Positions 41,989 through 50,226 of a stretch of DNA of 64,000 bases are shown here, one piece after another; the stretch's first letter is position 1, and every line of letters starts with the position of its first letter. The DNA comes from Candidatus Aegiribacteria sp. Its GTDB lineage: Bacteria > Fermentibacterota > Fermentibacteria > Fermentibacterales > JCC-6. The notes beneath the pieces were generated by a model. That model saw only the letters and a list, made by a program, of their open reading frames with translations. It did no database searches and had not been told where the DNA came from. Position numbers and translations under genes: made by a program. The stretch spans positions 1 through 64,000 of the forward strand of contig JAUVLV010000006.1 in assembly GCA_030600545.1 (NCBI GenBank). The letters are read 5' to 3'.

Positions 41989-42598
41989 AAGAGGAAGAAA
42001 TCGCGGCAGGGGCAGAGGAGCAGTGTTCGCGAATACTGCAAGACCGGGCTATCCTCTGACCATGGCATCATCAGACGAATACGTAAGAGTTGTGACGATA
42101 ACCACCGATCATGCCGCAGAGAACAGACTTGTAAGCATGGGCATCAACCCGGGAGCCCTCCTTCATGTCATCTCTGCCTCGGGGAGCGGTCCCATAGTAG
42201 TAGCAAGAGACGAAACAAGGTTTGGAATAGACAGAAAAACCGCATGGCATGTAAGGGTGGTACCGGCCTCTTCCAATACAGTTAATACTGCTTATCCTGC
42301 TTTCTGCGATGATAACTGCAGAGGATGTTCCTACAGAACCGAAATGATGAAGGCCGAGTACGGTGAAAGCGTAACTCTTGATTCTCTGAAAGATGCAGAA
42401 ACGGGCACGATAATTTCCATACGAGGCAGAGGTGTAACAGTAGACCGGCTCAGAAAAATGGGGTTCAGGAAGGGAACACCTGTCAAAATGGTCCGCAACC
42501 TGCATCATCCTGATTCCGTAATCGTAGTTATTGAGGGAAAACAGGTGGAAATCGCGGGATGGGACGCTCTGCATGTCATCCTTGAGGTAAACCGATGA
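41972..42598 (+). CDS. Tandem FeoA-domain protein with Cys-rich linker
   Basis: The protein has about 208 aa from the ATG at 41972, with GAAGGAAAA upstream. After an Arg/Gly-rich N-terminus (RNRRGRNRGRGRG) come two FeoA SH3-like domains. Domain 1 (about 30-98) has ENRLVSMGINPGALLHVIS; domain 2 (about 130-205) has VDRLRKMGFRKGTPVKMVR. The linker has C-x3-C-x2-C (CDDNCRGC, near 112-119), which could bind iron or zinc. FeoA is the small cytosolic partner of FeoB. The tandem form with a Cys motif is unusual. Its stop overlaps feoB (ATGA). Confidence 0.82.
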   Translation: MSMRNRRGRNRGRGRGAVFANTARPGYPLTMASSDEYVRVVTITTDHAAENRLVSMGINPGALLHVISASGSGPIVVARDETRFGIDRKTAWHVRVVPASSNTVNTAYPAFCDDNCRGCSYRTEMMKAEYGESVTLDSLKDAETGTIISIRGRGVTVDRLRKMGFRKGTPVKMVRNLHHPDSVIVVIEGKQVEIAGWDALHVILEVNR

Positions 42599-44688
42599 AT
42601 CAGACTATTCCTGTTATCGCTCTTGCCGGAAACCCCAATTCAGGTAAAACCTCGATATTCAACGCACTTACCGGCGCAAGGCAGCACGTTGCCAATTATC
42701 CCGGAATCACCGTGGAGATCAAGGAGGGAAAAGCCCATTCAGGTGAGCTGACCGCAAGAGTAATAGACCTGCCGGGAACCTATAGCCTTACGCCCTACTC
42801 TCCGGATGAGGTTGCCGCAAGGGATTACCTTCTTGAACAGCATCCGGATGTTGTGATCCATGTGGTTGATTCATCCAACCTTGAGCGCAACCTCTACCTC
42901 ACCACACAGCTTATGGAACTTGGTGTACCTGTAATAATCGCCCTGAATATGATCGATATTGCCGAGGCCAGGGGAATAAGAATCGATTCGGAAGGTCTTT
43001 CCAGAATACTTGGAATACCCGTAATCCGCACCATAGGCAACAGAGGGACAGGCGCTGACGAGCTGCTGCAGAAGGCTTTGAGTGTAGCCGGGGAAAGAAC
43101 CAGCTGGATCCCGATAGATCTCTCCTACGGACAATCTTCAGATGAAGCTCTGAAGATACTGAAGATGAAGATAAGGGAAGCGAAACTCCTTGGCGATATG
43201 GTTCCTCCCGGATGGCTGGCTCTTCGACTTCTTGAGCAGGATTCGCATACAATTAACAGAGTAGAAAAACTTCATTTACCCGCAGGTGACGAAATACTGA
43301 ATCTGTCTGCCGACCTGGCGGACGGGGTCTTCAGGGAAATGAACGACGAAACCGAAGGTGTCATCGCCGATCACAGGTACGGATTTGTCGCGGGTGTGGT
43401 CAAACGTGTGAAAAGCAAACCTGCGGTAAACAGAGTATACCTTTCAGACAGGATGGATACATTCCTGACAAATCCCGTTCTTGGCCCGATTGTGATGGCT
43501 GCTGTACTCTTCGGTCTGTTTCAGTTCACATTTTTCATAAGTGATACACCTATTACGTGGATGGAAGAATTCTTCATCTGGCTTCACAATATCGCATGGG
43601 GCGTCCTGCCTGAGGGTTTCCTCAGATCAATGGTAGTAAACGGAGCCATCGACGGTGTCGGAGGTGTAGTCGGCTTTGTACCCCTTATCATGTTCATGTT
43701 CTTTTTCATAGCCATTCTTGAAGATACCGGTTATATGGCCAGGATAGCGTTTCTTATGGACAGAATATTCCGAAAGTTCGGACTTCATGGGAATTCCATC
43801 GTCCCCTTTATAATATCAGGTGGAATAACTGGAGGATGCGCAGTACCCGGTATAATGGCCGCCAGGACACTCAGGGATCCAAAAGAAAGATTCGCCACCA
43901 TATTTTCTGTCCCCTTTATGAACTGCGGCGCTAAACTTCCGATATACGCCCTTCTTATTGCAGCTTTTTTCTCCGCACATGAAGGCACAATGCTGTTTCT
44001 GCTTACCATTATTTCATGGTCATTCGCGATGATTTCCGCTAAATTGCTGCGTTCTACGATACTGAAGGGAGAATCGACCTCTTTCGTTCTTGAGCTCCCC
44101 CCTTACAGGCTCCCTTCCCTCAAGAGCCTCCTCATACATATGTGGCAGAGGACATGGCTCTACCTACGGAAGGCAGGAACAGTAATCCTTTTCGCCTCGA
44201 TCGTTATGTGGGCTCTTATGACATTTCCCACTCTGCCGCTGGACCGGGCATCCTCGCTGACCGGCAACGAACTCGCACAGGTAAAACTATCGTATTCGTT
44301 TGCGGGAAGGGCCGGCAGGATCTTCGAGAACATCACAAAACCGCTGATGGGATTTGACTGGAAAACCGATGTAGCGCTTATTGGAGGATTCGCAGCCAAG
44401 GAAATCGTGGTTTCCACCCTTGGTACGGTCTATTCAATGGGAGAGATTGACGCTGAGGAATCTTCATCACTTTCGGAAAGACTGGCCAATGAAGCGGGGT
44501 GGAACCCGGTGATGGCATTTGCCCTTATCATGTTTACAATGCTGTACATTCCGTGCATAGCCACAGTAGCTGTCATCAAACGTGAAACCCGTTCATGGAA
44601 ATGGGCGGGATTTGCCGTTGTCTATACAACAGGTATTGCGGCGATTGTATCGACAATTGTATACCAGATAGGGATGCTGTTCTACTGA
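42595..44688 (+). CDS. feoB: Ferrous iron transporter FeoB
   Basis: The 697-aa inner-membrane transporter has an N-terminal G domain: G1 GNPNSGKTS at 12-20, DLPGTYSLTPYS as G3, and LNMIDIAE as G4. A GDI-like helical region follows, then the two Gate domains and core CFeoB. GGITGGCAVPGIMAARTL and VPFMNCGAKLPIYALL carry the conserved Cys of the pore region. GFAAKEIVVSTLGTVY is the C-terminal signature. It takes up Fe2+. It ends 14 bp from the convergent glgC with no terminator visible. Confidence 0.95.
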   Translation: MNQTIPVIALAGNPNSGKTSIFNALTGARQHVANYPGITVEIKEGKAHSGELTARVIDLPGTYSLTPYSPDEVAARDYLLEQHPDVVIHVVDSSNLERNLYLTTQLMELGVPVIIALNMIDIAEARGIRIDSEGLSRILGIPVIRTIGNRGTGADELLQKALSVAGERTSWIPIDLSYGQSSDEALKILKMKIREAKLLGDMVPPGWLALRLLEQDSHTINRVEKLHLPAGDEILNLSADLADGVFREMNDETEGVIADHRYGFVAGVVKRVKSKPAVNRVYLSDRMDTFLTNPVLGPIVMAAVLFGLFQFTFFISDTPITWMEEFFIWLHNIAWGVLPEGFLRSMVVNGAIDGVGGVVGFVPLIMFMFFFIAILEDTGYMARIAFLMDRIFRKFGLHGNSIVPFIISGGITGGCAVPGIMAARTLRDPKERFATIFSVPFMNCGAKLPIYALLIAAFFSAHEGTMLFLLTIISWSFAMISAKLLRSTILKGESTSFVLELPPYRLPSLKSLLIHMWQRTWLYLRKAGTVILFASIVMWALMTFPTLPLDRASSLTGNELAQVKLSYSFAGRAGRIFENITKPLMGFDWKTDVALIGGFAAKEIVVSTLGTVYSMGEIDAEESSSLSERLANEAGWNPVMAFALIMFTMLYIPCIATVAVIKRETRSWKWAGFAVVYTTGIAAIVSTIVYQIGMLFY

Positions 44689-44701
44689 CCCCCGGGCGTT
44701 T

Positions 44702-45964
44702 TCAGATTACGAATCCAGGTTCAAGCATGGTGTTCTTGGGTATAACAATTATGCCATCGCGAATGGAGAAGAGATCCGAAGAGTATTCCTGAACACCCTC
44801 TCTGTTCTCAAGCCTGCACCTGTTACCTATTCTGGCATTCTTATCGATGATGGCGTTTTTAATAACACAGTTCTCGCCAATTCCAAGCGGCAGCATTTCA
44901 CTGCTTTTGTTCCTGGGATCGAGGTAGTGACCTTCCCAGTAATCTGAACCCATGAATACACATCTTTCCATCACGGTTCCGTTTCGCACTTTGCCGCGGA
45001 GACCTACAATACACTTATTGAATGATACTCCGTTTACATCTGAAGCATCACATATGATCGTATCGTTCAGTGTACAGTTATTTATCCTCGCCCCGGGAAG
45101 AGCCCGCGCACGGGTATAAAGTGGTGAAAAACTCGTATACATGTCAAAATCAGGATTTGAAGTAGCCATATCCAGATTGGCCTTGAAGAAACTGGATATC
45201 GTACCTATATCCGACCAGTATCCGTTGAATGTATGTGAAGCCACTCTGTATGATCCAATGGAATGGGGTATGATCTCCTTCCCGAAATCGATAACATCGG
45301 GTTCCGCTTCAAGAACCTTCCTTAGAACATCCGATGAGAACATGTAGATTCCCATGCTTCCCAGATAGGGCCTTGAAACCGTAGTTCCCATCTGAGTGCT
45401 CTTCAGCCCTTCCAGTTCCTCTTCCGGGGGTTTTTCTCTGAATTCAGTGATAATTCCGTCTTCGCCTACCTTCATAATACCCATGGATGGAGCCTCGGCC
45501 GCGGTGACCGGTTTGGTTGCTATTGTTATGTCGGCTTTGCTGTTTTCATGATAGTCGGCGAATTCATTGAAATCCATCCTGTAAAGCTGATCACCGGAGA
45601 GTATCAGAACCAGATCAGGGTAGTAGCTGCTTATATACTTGAGACTCTGTCTTACAGCGTCAGCTGTTCCCTGGAACCATTCCCTGTTCTCATCGGTCTG
45701 TTCAGCCGCAAGAATAGAAATAAAACCATCGGTGAACCTGTCAAACTTGTACGTGCGTGCTACATGCTTGTTCAGGCTCTCGCTGTTATACTGAGTAAGT
45801 ACCAGCATGTGTCTGATCTGATCGTTAATGCAGTTTGAGATCGGAATATCTATTAACCTGTACTTGCCGCCTATGGGAACTGCAGGTTTGCTTCTGTCAC
45901 GAGTAAGGGGAAAAAGCCTTGTTCCCCTTCCTCCACCAAGAATTACAGCGATAATTCTTCTCAT
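44702..45964 (-). CDS. glgC: Glucose-1-phosphate adenylyltransferase
   Basis: The protein has about 420 aa from the ATG at 45964, which has AGGAGGAGAG before it; the longer frame is not needed. It makes ADP-glucose for glycogen. AVILGGGRGTRLFPLT is the nucleotidyl loop, followed by RSKPAVPIGGKYRLIDIPISN, LSGDQLYRMDF and FREKPPEEELEGLKS, then a C-terminal beta-helix with hexapeptide repeats (ARINNCTLNDTIIC, CVIKNAIIDKNARIG). No glgA or glgB lies in the window. Confidence 0.95.
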   Translation of the reverse strand: MRRIIAVILGGGRGTRLFPLTRDRSKPAVPIGGKYRLIDIPISNCINDQIRHMLVLTQYNSESLNKHVARTYKFDRFTDGFISILAAEQTDENREWFQGTADAVRQSLKYISSYYPDLVLILSGDQLYRMDFNEFADYHENSKADITIATKPVTAAEAPSMGIMKVGEDGIITEFREKPPEEELEGLKSTQMGTTVSRPYLGSMGIYMFSSDVLRKVLEAEPDVIDFGKEIIPHSIGSYRVASHTFNGYWSDIGTISSFFKANLDMATSNPDFDMYTSFSPLYTRARALPGARINNCTLNDTIICDASDVNGVSFNKCIVGLRGKVRNGTVMERCVFMGSDYWEGHYLDPRNKSSEMLPLGIGENCVIKNAIIDKNARIGNRCRLENREGVQEYSSDLFSIRDGIIVIPKNTMLEPGFVI

Positions 45965-46071
45965 CTCTCCTCCTGGATTATCTTTTTGACAATAGAACCA
46001 CATGTCGCGGTAGAGTCAAGGAGTAAAATAGCTCTGTAGTATTCGAATATAGAACATTATTAAACCTGAAC

Positions 46072-46108
46072 TTGACATTTCTTAAAGTATTTATATATTT
46101 TCTTTAAG
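46072..46108 (+). promoter_or_regulatory. Promoter with palindromic operator before the DUF2089 operon
   Basis: TTGACA (46072-46077) and TATATT (46094-46099) are 16 bp apart. The inverted repeat CTTAAAG (46081-46087) / CTTTAAG (46102-46108) brackets the -10. GGAGG then precedes the ATG at 46125. The DUF2089 protein itself is a good candidate to bind it. Confidence 0.7.
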
Positions 46109-46124
46109 ATATTGGAGGTTTGAT

Positions 46125-46475
46125 ATGGATATTGGTAATGCTAAATGTCCTGAGTGCGGAAGAGCCATGACACCTGTTGCCTGCGAGTGCCAACACTGTG
46201 ACATCAAAATGGAAGGGAAATTCTCAGTCTCTATTCTTTCACAGCTGTCTCCGGATGACCAGGCTCTGGTGATCGCGTTTGTACACAGTTTCGGGTCAAT
46301 TAAGAAAATACAGGAACTGCTTGACGTAAGTTATCCCACTGCGAGAGCGCGGATCACGGATTTGATAAAGCGGCTGGATTCAACCATGGAAGCACCTGAG
46401 AGCATAGAAAGCCAGGTTCTCGAAAAGCTCGACCGGGGGGATATTTCCTTCCATGAAGCGATGAAGGATTTATGA
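46125..46475 (+). CDS. DUF2089 protein: zinc ribbon plus helix-turn-helix
   Basis: The 116-aa product has an N-terminal zinc ribbon (CPECGRAMTPVACECQHC split over 8-26, four Cys). A helical domain follows (about 35-95) with SPDDQALVIAFVHSFGSIKKI and LLDVSYPTARARITDLI, a helix-turn-helix-like unit. The C-terminal MKDL tail carries the GDISFHEAM motif that recurs in SHOCT-like proteins. DUF2089 proteins are thought to be small transcription regulators. It overlaps the next gene by 4 bp. Confidence 0.82.
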   Translation: MDIGNAKCPECGRAMTPVACECQHCDIKMEGKFSVSILSQLSPDDQALVIAFVHSFGSIKKIQELLDVSYPTARARITDLIKRLDSTMEAPESIESQVLEKLDRGDISFHEAMKDL

Positions 46476-46732
46476 TGCCTGCCTGCATACTTCTGCTCAG
46501 GATAAAGAATTTCTTTATCCCGTTCCCCTGGTTCATCATCTGGGTCTTTCTCGTACCCTTTGTTCTCCTGGGATGGCTCGCTGGAAATATCGGACTGATC
46601 TTTGACCCCAACAGCTATGCGATGAAAGCGGCCAGCCAGTCCTGGAGAGTTCTTATGCTGCTCATGCGCCTTCATGGAACAGAAGTAAAAGTAAATACAA
46701 GTGAAGAAAATATTTTGATAAAATTCATCTGA
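46472..46732 (+). CDS. Small membrane protein of the DUF2089 operon
   Basis: The 86-aa protein has one or two membrane segments (FPWFIIWVFLVPFVLLGWLAG and the following stretch, about 18-45) and a short soluble tail (LHGTEVKVNTSEENILIKFI). The tail resembles the (D/N)GxxVxVxxE strand seen in the SHOCT-like neighbour. It starts inside the DUF2089 stop. No named family. Confidence 0.65.
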   Translation: MMPACILLLRIKNFFIPFPWFIIWVFLVPFVLLGWLAGNIGLIFDPNSYAMKAASQSWRVLMLLMRLHGTEVKVNTSEENILIKFI

Positions 46733-46755
46733 CCTGATTGAAAGGGGAAAACACA

Positions 46756-47169
46756 ATGAAAAATGATTCACACAAGAAGATCCTGGAGATGCTTTCTAAT
46801 GGAAAGATCTCCGTTGATGAAGCCACTGCGCTTCTGTCAAAACTTCAAAGTCCCGATACCGGTGCTGAAAACGTAAACGAATCGGAATACGGTGAAGTGA
46901 AGAAAAAGGCTCTCAAATACCTGAGAGTAATGGTGGACTCCGCTGACGGTGACAAGGTTAACGTAAGGGTGCCCCTCAGTCTGATTAAGACCGGAATCAA
47001 ACTTTCTGCCCTTGTTCCCCGCAATGCGGCTGAACAGATGAGCAACCATGGATTCGATCTTTCGCAGCTGTCCGAACTTGACGGCGATGAACTAATCGAA
47101 GCACTCAGTGATATGCAGGTTGATGTGGACAGTGCCGATGGGGATAAAGTAAAGGTATTCACTGAATAG
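46756..47169 (+). CDS. SHOCT-like domain protein (YvlB/LiaX N-terminal type)
   Basis: The protein has about 137 aa from the ATG at 46756, with AAAGGGG upstream. The start HKKILEMLSNGKISVDEATALLSKL is the short SHOCT-like helix-turn-helix found at the N-terminus of YvlB/LiaX-type envelope-stress proteins. The rest has two copies of a VDSADGDKV(N/K)V strand (about 58-70 and 123-136), the second at the very end. With DUF2089 and a small membrane protein it looks like an envelope-associated regulatory operon. Its 3' end has a diverged second copy at 48204-48254. Confidence 0.72.
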   Translation: MKNDSHKKILEMLSNGKISVDEATALLSKLQSPDTGAENVNESEYGEVKKKALKYLRVMVDSADGDKVNVRVPLSLIKTGIKLSALVPRNAAEQMSNHGFDLSQLSELDGDELIEALSDMQVDVDSADGDKVKVFTE

Positions 47170-47185
47170 AGAAGTCGCGCTTTCT
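47135..47185 (+). repeat. 51-bp repeat, copy 1 (3' end of the SHOCT-like gene)
   Basis: It matches 48204-48254 with about 11 differences (near 78 %) and covers the last 11 codons, the stop and 16 bp beyond. The two copies flank the methyltransferase gene as direct repeats. Confidence 0.7.
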
Positions 47186-47242
47186 GAAGTACGGTCAACC
47201 TGTGGCTTTTGTGATACGTAAAAAAAAGGTAAAATCCTTGAA

Positions 47243-48001
47243 CTACCGGGGTTTATGAGCTTTCAGAACATATTCTCCGGGATATAATCCATAGTATTCA
47301 TCTATATCGCCATTCATCACCAGCACTTCAACCCTGAAACCCTGTTCTGTAAGTCTGCTCTTAAGACCCTCCACGGAATAGACACGTACATGATCTTCCT
47401 GACCGAAGTTAATCAGTCTATCCTCGGGAGCAGTTATCGATTGATCTTCATACATTTCTTCGCTGAACGGTGTCTGTACGAAACAACTTCCACCGGGTTT
47501 CAATATTCGAAAGAGTTCCATAATGGCATTTTTATCTTCTTCAATATGCTCCAGAACATGATAACAGATTATCTTGTCATACACATTTTCTGATTCATCA
47601 ATATCGGTAATATCAATGCACTTATCTGCAGTGAATTCTCCAGCATAATCTGTAGTTGTATATTCAATATCCGATCTCAATTCATATGCTCTCCTGATTG
47701 CCCCGGATGGTGAAAAATGAAGAATTCTCTCTTCGGAATTCACTTCGTTCTCAAGAATCATATAAAGCCTTCTGGCTCTTGAAGAACTGCCGCATCTGGG
47801 ACACAAACGATCTTCATCATTTATCTCAATGAAAGCTCTGAGCCCGTATCCACAAATATTGCATCTGTGTCTGTTACCTCTGTATAGAATTGCCAATACC
47901 CTTCTTAACAAGTATTCATGTTCGGCGAGAAGCCTTCCTGGAATCACTCTTCGGACTATACCTTTTACCAAGTTGAACACCTCAGATAACACCTCTCGCA
48001 T
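47243..48001 (-). CDS. SAM-dependent methyltransferase with N-terminal zinc ribbon
   Basis: The 252-aa product has CNICG (about 47-51) and CPRCG (about 68-72), a four-Cys zinc ribbon. A class I methyltransferase core follows: ERILHFSPSGAIRR, YTTTDYAGEFTADKCIDITDI, YDKIICYHVLEHIEEDKNAI, and LFRILKPGGSCFVQTPF (sites within 90-190). The VLEHI motif is typical of small-molecule and glycan methyltransferases. It is transcribed against its neighbours and is flanked by copies of the end of the SHOCT-like gene, so it is likely a late arrival. Confidence 0.85.
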   Translation of the reverse strand: MREVLSEVFNLVKGIVRRVIPGRLLAEHEYLLRRVLAILYRGNRHRCNICGYGLRAFIEINDEDRLCPRCGSSSRARRLYMILENEVNSEERILHFSPSGAIRRAYELRSDIEYTTTDYAGEFTADKCIDITDIDESENVYDKIICYHVLEHIEEDKNAIMELFRILKPGGSCFVQTPFSEEMYEDQSITAPEDRLINFGQEDHVRVYSVEGLKSRLTEQGFRVEVLVMNGDIDEYYGLYPGEYVLKAHKPR

Positions 48002-48051
48002 CCGTTAGTTGAAGTGATTGCAACCCTCAACCAGTGGTCCATTGAAATCAA

Positions 48052-48237
48052 TTGATCTTTATGTCATTGAGAGATTATACCATGTCCCATGGCTTACGGT
48101 CGACTTCACTATTATCTAATGTGAAACTGGCACTATTGCCTCTTTATACACCTATAAAGGCCTGGTGGGCAAACGTCCTGAGAACGAAAACAGGAAAATT
48201 GGTCGATGGAGATAAGGTGAGGGTTTTCACAGAATAG
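48052..48237 (+). pseudogene. Remnant carrying the 3' end of a SHOCT-like gene
   Basis: The last 12 codons (KLVDGDKVRVFTE, stop) match the end of the SHOCT-like gene at 46756-47169. The rest of the frame resembles nothing I know and has no ribosome binding site. I read it as a truncated second copy, or as the displaced original 3' end left by insertion of the methyltransferase gene. This is the only content of the 295-bp gap before the YchF-like gene. Confidence 0.55.
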
Positions 48238-48254
48238 AATAGTCGCGTCTCCTG
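48204..48254 (+). repeat. 51-bp repeat, copy 2
   Basis: It is the partner of 47135-47185 and continues about 16 bp past the stop codon (AGTCGCG shared), so similarity extends outside the coding part. Confidence 0.7.
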
Positions 48255-48296
48255 TATTATATTTCTTTTTCTACTTATAGCAGAAAGGAAAGATCC

Positions 48297-49286
48297 GTGA
48301 AAATAGCCCTTGCCGGAAAACCGGGCTGCGGCAGGTCCACTCTGTTCCGAGCGCTTGCGGGCTCCGTTGATGCCGATACGGGAAAGCCTCTCACAGTAAA
48401 AGTACCCGACCACCGTCTGGACTTTCTTGAGAGCATCCACAACCCGGAAAGGAATACTCATGCTACGGTCGTTTTCTTCGATGTTCCATCTCCCTCTTTC
48501 TCAACGAAGAATCTGGCTCTTATCAGAAATGCCGCTGTACTGACGGTCGTACTCGATAATTACGCCCTGGGTGATACTGTGAACGATTTCAATGAGATCG
48601 AATCGGAACTCATTCTGAACGACATGGCATTATGCGAAAAAAGACTTGCGCGTCTGACAAAGGAAAGCAAGAGCAAATCTCGCGAGGCAATCCTTCTCGA
48701 CAAACTCCTTAAGCACATGGAGAACGGCAGTCCTTTGCGAATCCTTGATCTTGATGATGGAGAAACAGCTCTTCTTGCCCCTTACGCACTACTCTGCCAG
48801 AAACCTCTGATGGTTGTTTCCAACAGAATGGGTGATCCGGTAACTCCGGATGAAGAGCTCTCCGGAATTGTTCTGGACCATGGAGGAACCCTTCTCGGTA
48901 TCGATACTGGTTTTGAGCTGGAACTTACTGAGATAGAGGAAAGTGAACAGAAACCATTTCTGGAATCCATGGGCTACTCTTCCAGCGGCCTTTCGCGACT
49001 TATTAAAACCTCATACTCGGCCCTTGACCTGATAGTCTTCTTCACCATGGGCAAAGATGAAACAAGGGCGTGGCCCATTCATAGAGGCGCAACCGCTCTT
49101 AAAGCAGCGGGGACGATACACTCCGACCTTGCCAGGGGTTTCATACGAGCGGTTGTTATTCCCTGGGAGCTGTACCATGAGTTTCCCGATAAAACACTGC
49201 TCAAAGAAAAGGGTGAACTCGGGATCGAAGGCAAGGATTACATCGTCAAAGACGGCGATATAATAGAGATCCGATTCAACGTCTGA
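48297..49286 (+). CDS. YchF-like OBG-family protein with degenerate GTPase motifs
   Basis: The 329-aa product is colinear with YchF/OLA1 ATPases. The C-terminal TGS-like domain is well kept: DETRAWPIHRGATALKAAGTIH, ARGFIRAVVIPWE and GKDYIVKDGDIIEIRFNV (about 255-329). The G domain is damaged. The P-loop is GKPGCGRST with Arg13 where Lys is expected, the G3 motif DxxG is DVPS (62-65), and the G4 region reads SNRMGD. It may bind nucleotide poorly or not at all. The GTG start has GAAAGGA upstream. A normal ychF may exist elsewhere. Confidence 0.8.
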   Translation: MKIALAGKPGCGRSTLFRALAGSVDADTGKPLTVKVPDHRLDFLESIHNPERNTHATVVFFDVPSPSFSTKNLALIRNAAVLTVVLDNYALGDTVNDFNEIESELILNDMALCEKRLARLTKESKSKSREAILLDKLLKHMENGSPLRILDLDDGETALLAPYALLCQKPLMVVSNRMGDPVTPDEELSGIVLDHGGTLLGIDTGFELELTEIEESEQKPFLESMGYSSSGLSRLIKTSYSALDLIVFFTMGKDETRAWPIHRGATALKAAGTIHSDLARGFIRAVVIPWELYHEFPDKTLLKEKGELGIEGKDYIVKDGDIIEIRFNV

Positions 49287-49300
49287 TCCGCTGCGCGAAT

Positions 49301-50182
49301 TTACCGGATACTCCGCATCGTTCTCGCCACCTTGCGCCATTCGTGAGTGATCTGACTGATCTCAGCCGCGCCCAGGAGTATCACACACTCCCAGTAGAGC
49401 AGGAAGAACGTAGCCATAACCCTTGCAAGTGAACCGTAAACCACTCCCCATCCCGGATGAGCAATGACCCAGATGTAAGCCTGTGTACCAAGACCGGTAA
49501 ACACCATGGCTACGGCCGTCGCAAGGAGAGCCTGTCTGATGCCTACCTTTCTGTTTGGAGCAGCTTTGAAAAGGGTAAAGAACAGCAGCGTCGTGAAGGT
49601 AATTCCCAATATCTGAGCAATACCGCCGCCGGTAAGGTGCCCGATCAAAGGCCATTGTGAGACAATGTCACCCACCGGGCTGTCCACAACCAGCCGGGCC
49701 ATTGTTGAAAAGATCAGTGAGAATACAAAACAGAAAGCCACAAGCAGAGCCAGGAAGAAATCGTACAGCTTCCCCAGGACGATATTGCGACCCCTGGATA
49801 CTTCAAATATTCTGTCGAATGCCGTCCGTATGGTACCGAAAAGCCTGCTGCCAAGCCACAGGAGAAAAACGAAACCCACTATTCCCGGTATTCCGGCATT
49901 ACCTGTGAAAATGGCGCTTTCGATCTCGTTCCTCGTGGAATCGGGAATGAGCGGATTGGCTGTATCGAGCCAGTTCGTAAGACCCTGCTGCAGACCCTCG
50001 TCCTCCTGGAATGCTATACCGCTGAATGTAAGTATCATAAGACCCAGAGGGAGGATGGTTATAAGTATATTAAAGGCAATGGCTGCGGCTGAGAAGAAGA
50101 CGCTGTCATCGTTCCACCTGTTGTACAGTCTTATTCCGAAAAATCTGATGAAGATCCATGATCTGTGAAGATGCTGTCTCAT
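49301..50182 (-). CDS. YihY/BrkB-family inner-membrane protein
   Basis: The 293-aa protein has six membrane segments. FFSAAAIAFNILITILPLGLMIL is the family's first conserved segment (around 28-50). FLLWLGSRLFGTIRTAFDRIFEV and the YGSLARVMATFFLLYWECVILLGAAEI end are also typical. The former name ribonuclease BN is wrong for this family, and its function is unclear. It lies 44 bp upstream of the glmS stop codon on the same strand. Confidence 0.88.
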   Translation of the reverse strand: MRQHLHRSWIFIRFFGIRLYNRWNDDSVFFSAAAIAFNILITILPLGLMILTFSGIAFQEDEGLQQGLTNWLDTANPLIPDSTRNEIESAIFTGNAGIPGIVGFVFLLWLGSRLFGTIRTAFDRIFEVSRGRNIVLGKLYDFFLALLVAFCFVFSLIFSTMARLVVDSPVGDIVSQWPLIGHLTGGGIAQILGITFTTLLFFTLFKAAPNRKVGIRQALLATAVAMVFTGLGTQAYIWVIAHPGWGVVYGSLARVMATFFLLYWECVILLGAAEISQITHEWRKVARTMRSIR

Positions 50183-50226
50183 TGATGCAGTCTTAACGCG
50201 CCATGGTCCTTTATCAGAAGCCAGAA

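Noticed and set aside
50100-50226. glmS ribozyme or riboswitch
   Set aside because: glmS is the second gene of glmM-glmS and starts inside glmM, so there is no leader to hold one, and this region is at its 3' end.
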